Below the pieces are notes generated by a model. That model saw nothing but the letters and a program-made list of their open reading frames with translations, was not told the DNA's origin and did not search any database. A stretch of 8,586 nucleotides of DNA, taken from Lysobacterales bacterium CG_4_10_14_3_um_filter_64_11. GTDB lineage: Bacteria; Pseudomonadota; Gammaproteobacteria; Xanthomonadales; Xanthomonadaceae. This document shows positions 7,549 through 8,586 of the stretch, in pieces (position 1 is the first letter of the stretch; each line of letters begins with the position of its first letter). Both the position numbers and the translations under genes were made by a program. The DNA is taken from assembly GCA_002782905.1 (NCBI GenBank), contig PFJA01000120.1, forward strand, positions 1 to 8,586. The letters run 5' to 3'.

Positions 7549-7761
7549 TCATGTTACCGCGCCGGCCGCCTGATTGCCCATAACCGAGCGCGGCCACAGC
7601 GATAGCGCGAACACCTCGGCCAGTTGCTGCAAGCGGTCTTCGCTGCACTGCCGGCGGTGTTCGAACGACTGCCCGCTACAGCGATCCTCGCCACCCAAAA
7701 AGCGCGGCGCACACAACGCCAAACGCAGCGATAGGTTCCGCGCGATCCCGGCGGCACGAGT
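7549..7761 (-). pseudogene. possible C-terminal remnant of an unidentified gene
   Basis: On the minus strand a frame ending in TGA at 7549-7551 reads like native coding DNA back to about 7761. It is rich in G/C at third positions and has a plausible composition (LSLRLALCAPRFLGGEDRC, then QLAEVFALSLWPRSVMGN near the end). The frame stays open to a TAA at 7930-7932 (127 codons including the stop), but the part beyond about 7761 looks different and no good ATG or ribosome site is present. This fits the 3' end of a gene once upstream of the kinase gene (gap 43 bases) whose 5' part was replaced by the accessory DNA to the right. I do not recognise the family. Chance openness in GC-rich DNA is the alternative. 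Confidence 0.25.
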
Positions 7762-7763
7762 TG

Positions 7764-7809
7764 GCTGCGTGGCTAGGTCATGGCCACAGCATGCCGTTGC
7801 CGCAACGGC
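7764..7809. repeat. two adjacent inverted repeats
   Basis: The first dyad has arms 7769-7775 (gtggcta) and 7781-7787 (tggccac) with one G-T pair and a five-base loop. It extends by gct/agc (7764-7766 with 7788-7790) across a two-base bulge. The second is a 17-base near-perfect palindrome: gccgttgc (7793-7800), one central c, then gcaacggc (7802-7809). They lie where native-looking coding DNA gives way to accessory-looking DNA, upstream of the kinase gene. They could be a binding site for a dimeric regulator, remains of a mobile-element end, or transcript hairpins. There is no T-run, so an intrinsic terminator is not supported. Confidence 0.45.
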
Positions 7810-8003
7810 CCGCCTGTCAGCGATTGGCGTGTTGTGGTGCAGGAATATTCGGAAACGTGGGTGTCTCCGGGCTTTTCCGTCCCGGGGCTTTCCTCCGGGG
7901 ATTTCCCCGCGGTAATCTGTATCTGGTTGTTATTGGTGCCCCACCATCGAAAGCCCACGCTGAAACTACTCTCGCGTCGCCCTTGCGATCCACTGTTAGC
8001 CAT
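7773..8003 (-). CDS. hypothetical 76-residue protein (doubtful)
   Basis: This frame begins with an ATG at 8001-8003, overlapping the last 8 bases of the DUF2569-type gene, so translation could be coupled. The product is hydrophilic and has no membrane helix. It starts MANSGSQGRRESSFSVGFRW, passes through the low-complexity AGKSPEESPGTEKPG segment made by the direct repeats, and ends in QRHAVAMT. No domain or family is recognised. No clear ribosome site precedes the ATG. The repeat and palindromes under it suggest non-coding or mobile DNA that happens to be open, so I hold it as a weak prediction only. Confidence 0.22.
   Translation of the reverse strand: MANSGSQGRRESSFSVGFRWWGTNNNQIQITAGKSPEESPGTEKPGDTHVSEYSCTTTRQSLTGGPLRQRHAVAMT
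7867..7909. repeat. three imperfect direct repeats ending in a hairpin
   Basis: Three neighbouring copies of a unit close to ccggggctttcc occur at 7867-7881, 7882-7894 and 7895-7909. The last copy also forms a hairpin, cgggg (7896-7900) with ccccg (7905-7909) around attt. Read on the minus strand, the block falls inside the 76-codon frame and gives a Pro/Glu/Lys/Gly stretch (AGKSPEESPGTEKPG). The repeats are direct observation; their function is unknown. No flanking transposase gene or paired terminal repeat is present to make this a defined mobile element. Confidence 0.45.
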
Positions 8004-8451
8004 AGGTGTGTTTAATGCGTTTCGAGAATCTGAAGTACAATATCCAAACTAAGCTGAATAAAATTTTTGAAAATATGTCGCTAATCAACGCGAATTGTAC
8101 TTGTACGACACCTAAACCGTTAATATCTTCAAGACGGAGTAGTAGGAATGAGTTAACAAAAAGAAACGCAATTGGATAGATTATCAAGTAAGTGTATGCT
8201 TCTCTCTTTCCATCCCTTGATCCGCGCCAAATTGTTAGTCCACAAAAGAACGAATATACACCAAAAACAAAGCCTGTAAAGGCGTTAATAGAGAGAGCGC
8301 CTGCCACATATTGATCAATTCCTGATCCAGGTTTGGATAGATCGATGGCATTACTCATGCCGCCTAGCGCGGCTAATGGGAAAATTATTGTCAATAAAAC
8401 ACAAAATAAAGTTAGCCAACCACCAACTTTTACTCGCTCATGAGACGACAT
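7996..8451 (-). CDS. DUF2569-type integral membrane protein
   Basis: A 151-residue protein with four predicted membrane helices, near residues 12-31, 50-75, 85-106 and 121-141. It fits DUF2569 (the E. coli YdgK type) by its N-terminal GGWLTLF (10-16) right at the first helix, its length and topology, and its C-terminal tail WILYFRFSKRIKHTYG, close to the W..YF..S.R.K.T pattern of that family. The family's function is unknown. The ATG at 8451 follows gggga (8457-8461) at five bases. The gene is AT-rich (62 G+C of 180 in 8041-8220, 34%) against near 68% in a core sample, with matching AT-rich codon use, so it was probably acquired by transfer. Neighbours give no clue to its role. Confidence 0.78.
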   Translation of the reverse strand: MSSHERVKVGGWLTLFCVLLTIIFPLAALGGMSNAIDLSKPGSGIDQYVAGALSINAFTGFVFGVYSFFCGLTIWRGSRDGKREAYTYLIIYPIAFLFVNSFLLLRLEDINGLGVVQVQFALISDIFSKILFSLVWILYFRFSKRIKHTYG

Positions 8452-8522
8452 GGAAATCCCCAGTATTTTTTCGCCGGATCGAAAGTCTTCACCGCGCGAA
8501 CCACAAAATCGTGCTCCATCAT
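8430..8522 (-). CDS. possible 30-residue upstream reading frame
   Basis: A short frame starts at tandem ATG codons (8522-8520 and 8519-8517) and ends with TAA at 8430-8432, running 22 bases into the DUF2569-type gene in another frame. The product is MMEHDFVVRAVKTFDPAKKY followed by WGFPCRLMSE. An AGGCGA lies a few bases upstream. Its base composition is closer to balanced than the gene it overlaps. It could be a translated leader coupled to the membrane protein, the tail end of a broken gene, or chance. No family is recognised. Confidence 0.22.
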   Translation of the reverse strand: MMEHDFVVRAVKTFDPAKKYWGFPCRLMSE

Positions 8523-8586
8523 TCGCTGTCGCCTAGCATTTCCCGCATATCATAACTCACCCTTTATACCCTAGTGTAGTGCCGAC

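Noticed and set aside
7900..8586. Integron gene cassette (attC site) around the AT-rich membrane-protein gene
   Set aside because: The stop region has a weak ggctaac resembling a core site, but no partner GTTRRRY site or paired inner arms are found 60-140 bases downstream, and the other end is cut by the window.

Overview
The window looks like chromosomal DNA of a GC-rich gammaproteobacterium. The order radC (reverse) / coaBC-dut-algC (forward) is the arrangement known from Pseudomonas and Xanthomonas relatives. The core runs near two thirds G+C (41 of 60 bases in 4021-4080 by hand count). The AlgC here has the long membrane-anchored N-terminus seen in those groups. I cannot name a genus.

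Layout. Bases 1-109 hold a GTAG-headed palindrome of REP type. radC (110-784, minus) is divergent from a forward block: coaBC (882-2087), dut (2084-2542, ATGA overlap with coaBC) and algC (2552-4858, 9 bases after dut). These almost certainly form one operon serving coenzyme A synthesis, dUTP removal and sugar-phosphate interconversion for surface polysaccharide. A 137-base gap with small stem-loops separates algC from a convergent minus-strand pair. That pair is a PfkB-family (adenosine-kinase-like) kinase (6570-7505) followed after 14 bases by an unusual short-chain dehydrogenase-like protein with a zinc-binding CxxC pair (4996-6555). They look cotranscribed.

From about 7506 to the right end the window changes character. 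A GC-rich minus-strand reading frame without a visible start (7549-7761) looks like the tail of a truncated gene. Next come two adjacent inverted repeats (7764-7809) and a segment with three imperfect direct repeats (7867-7909). The last part is an AT-rich gene (34% G+C in 8041-8220) for a four-helix DUF2569-type membrane protein, flanked by two tiny overlapping reading frames. This end is best read as accessory, probably transferred DNA inserted beside the kinase operon.

The most unusual items are the dehydrogenase-like protein, which lacks the catalytic tyrosine and carries a zinc-knuckle-like insert, and the composite accessory junction at 7549-8003. I found no tRNA, rRNA, CRISPR array, transposase gene or complete mobile element.
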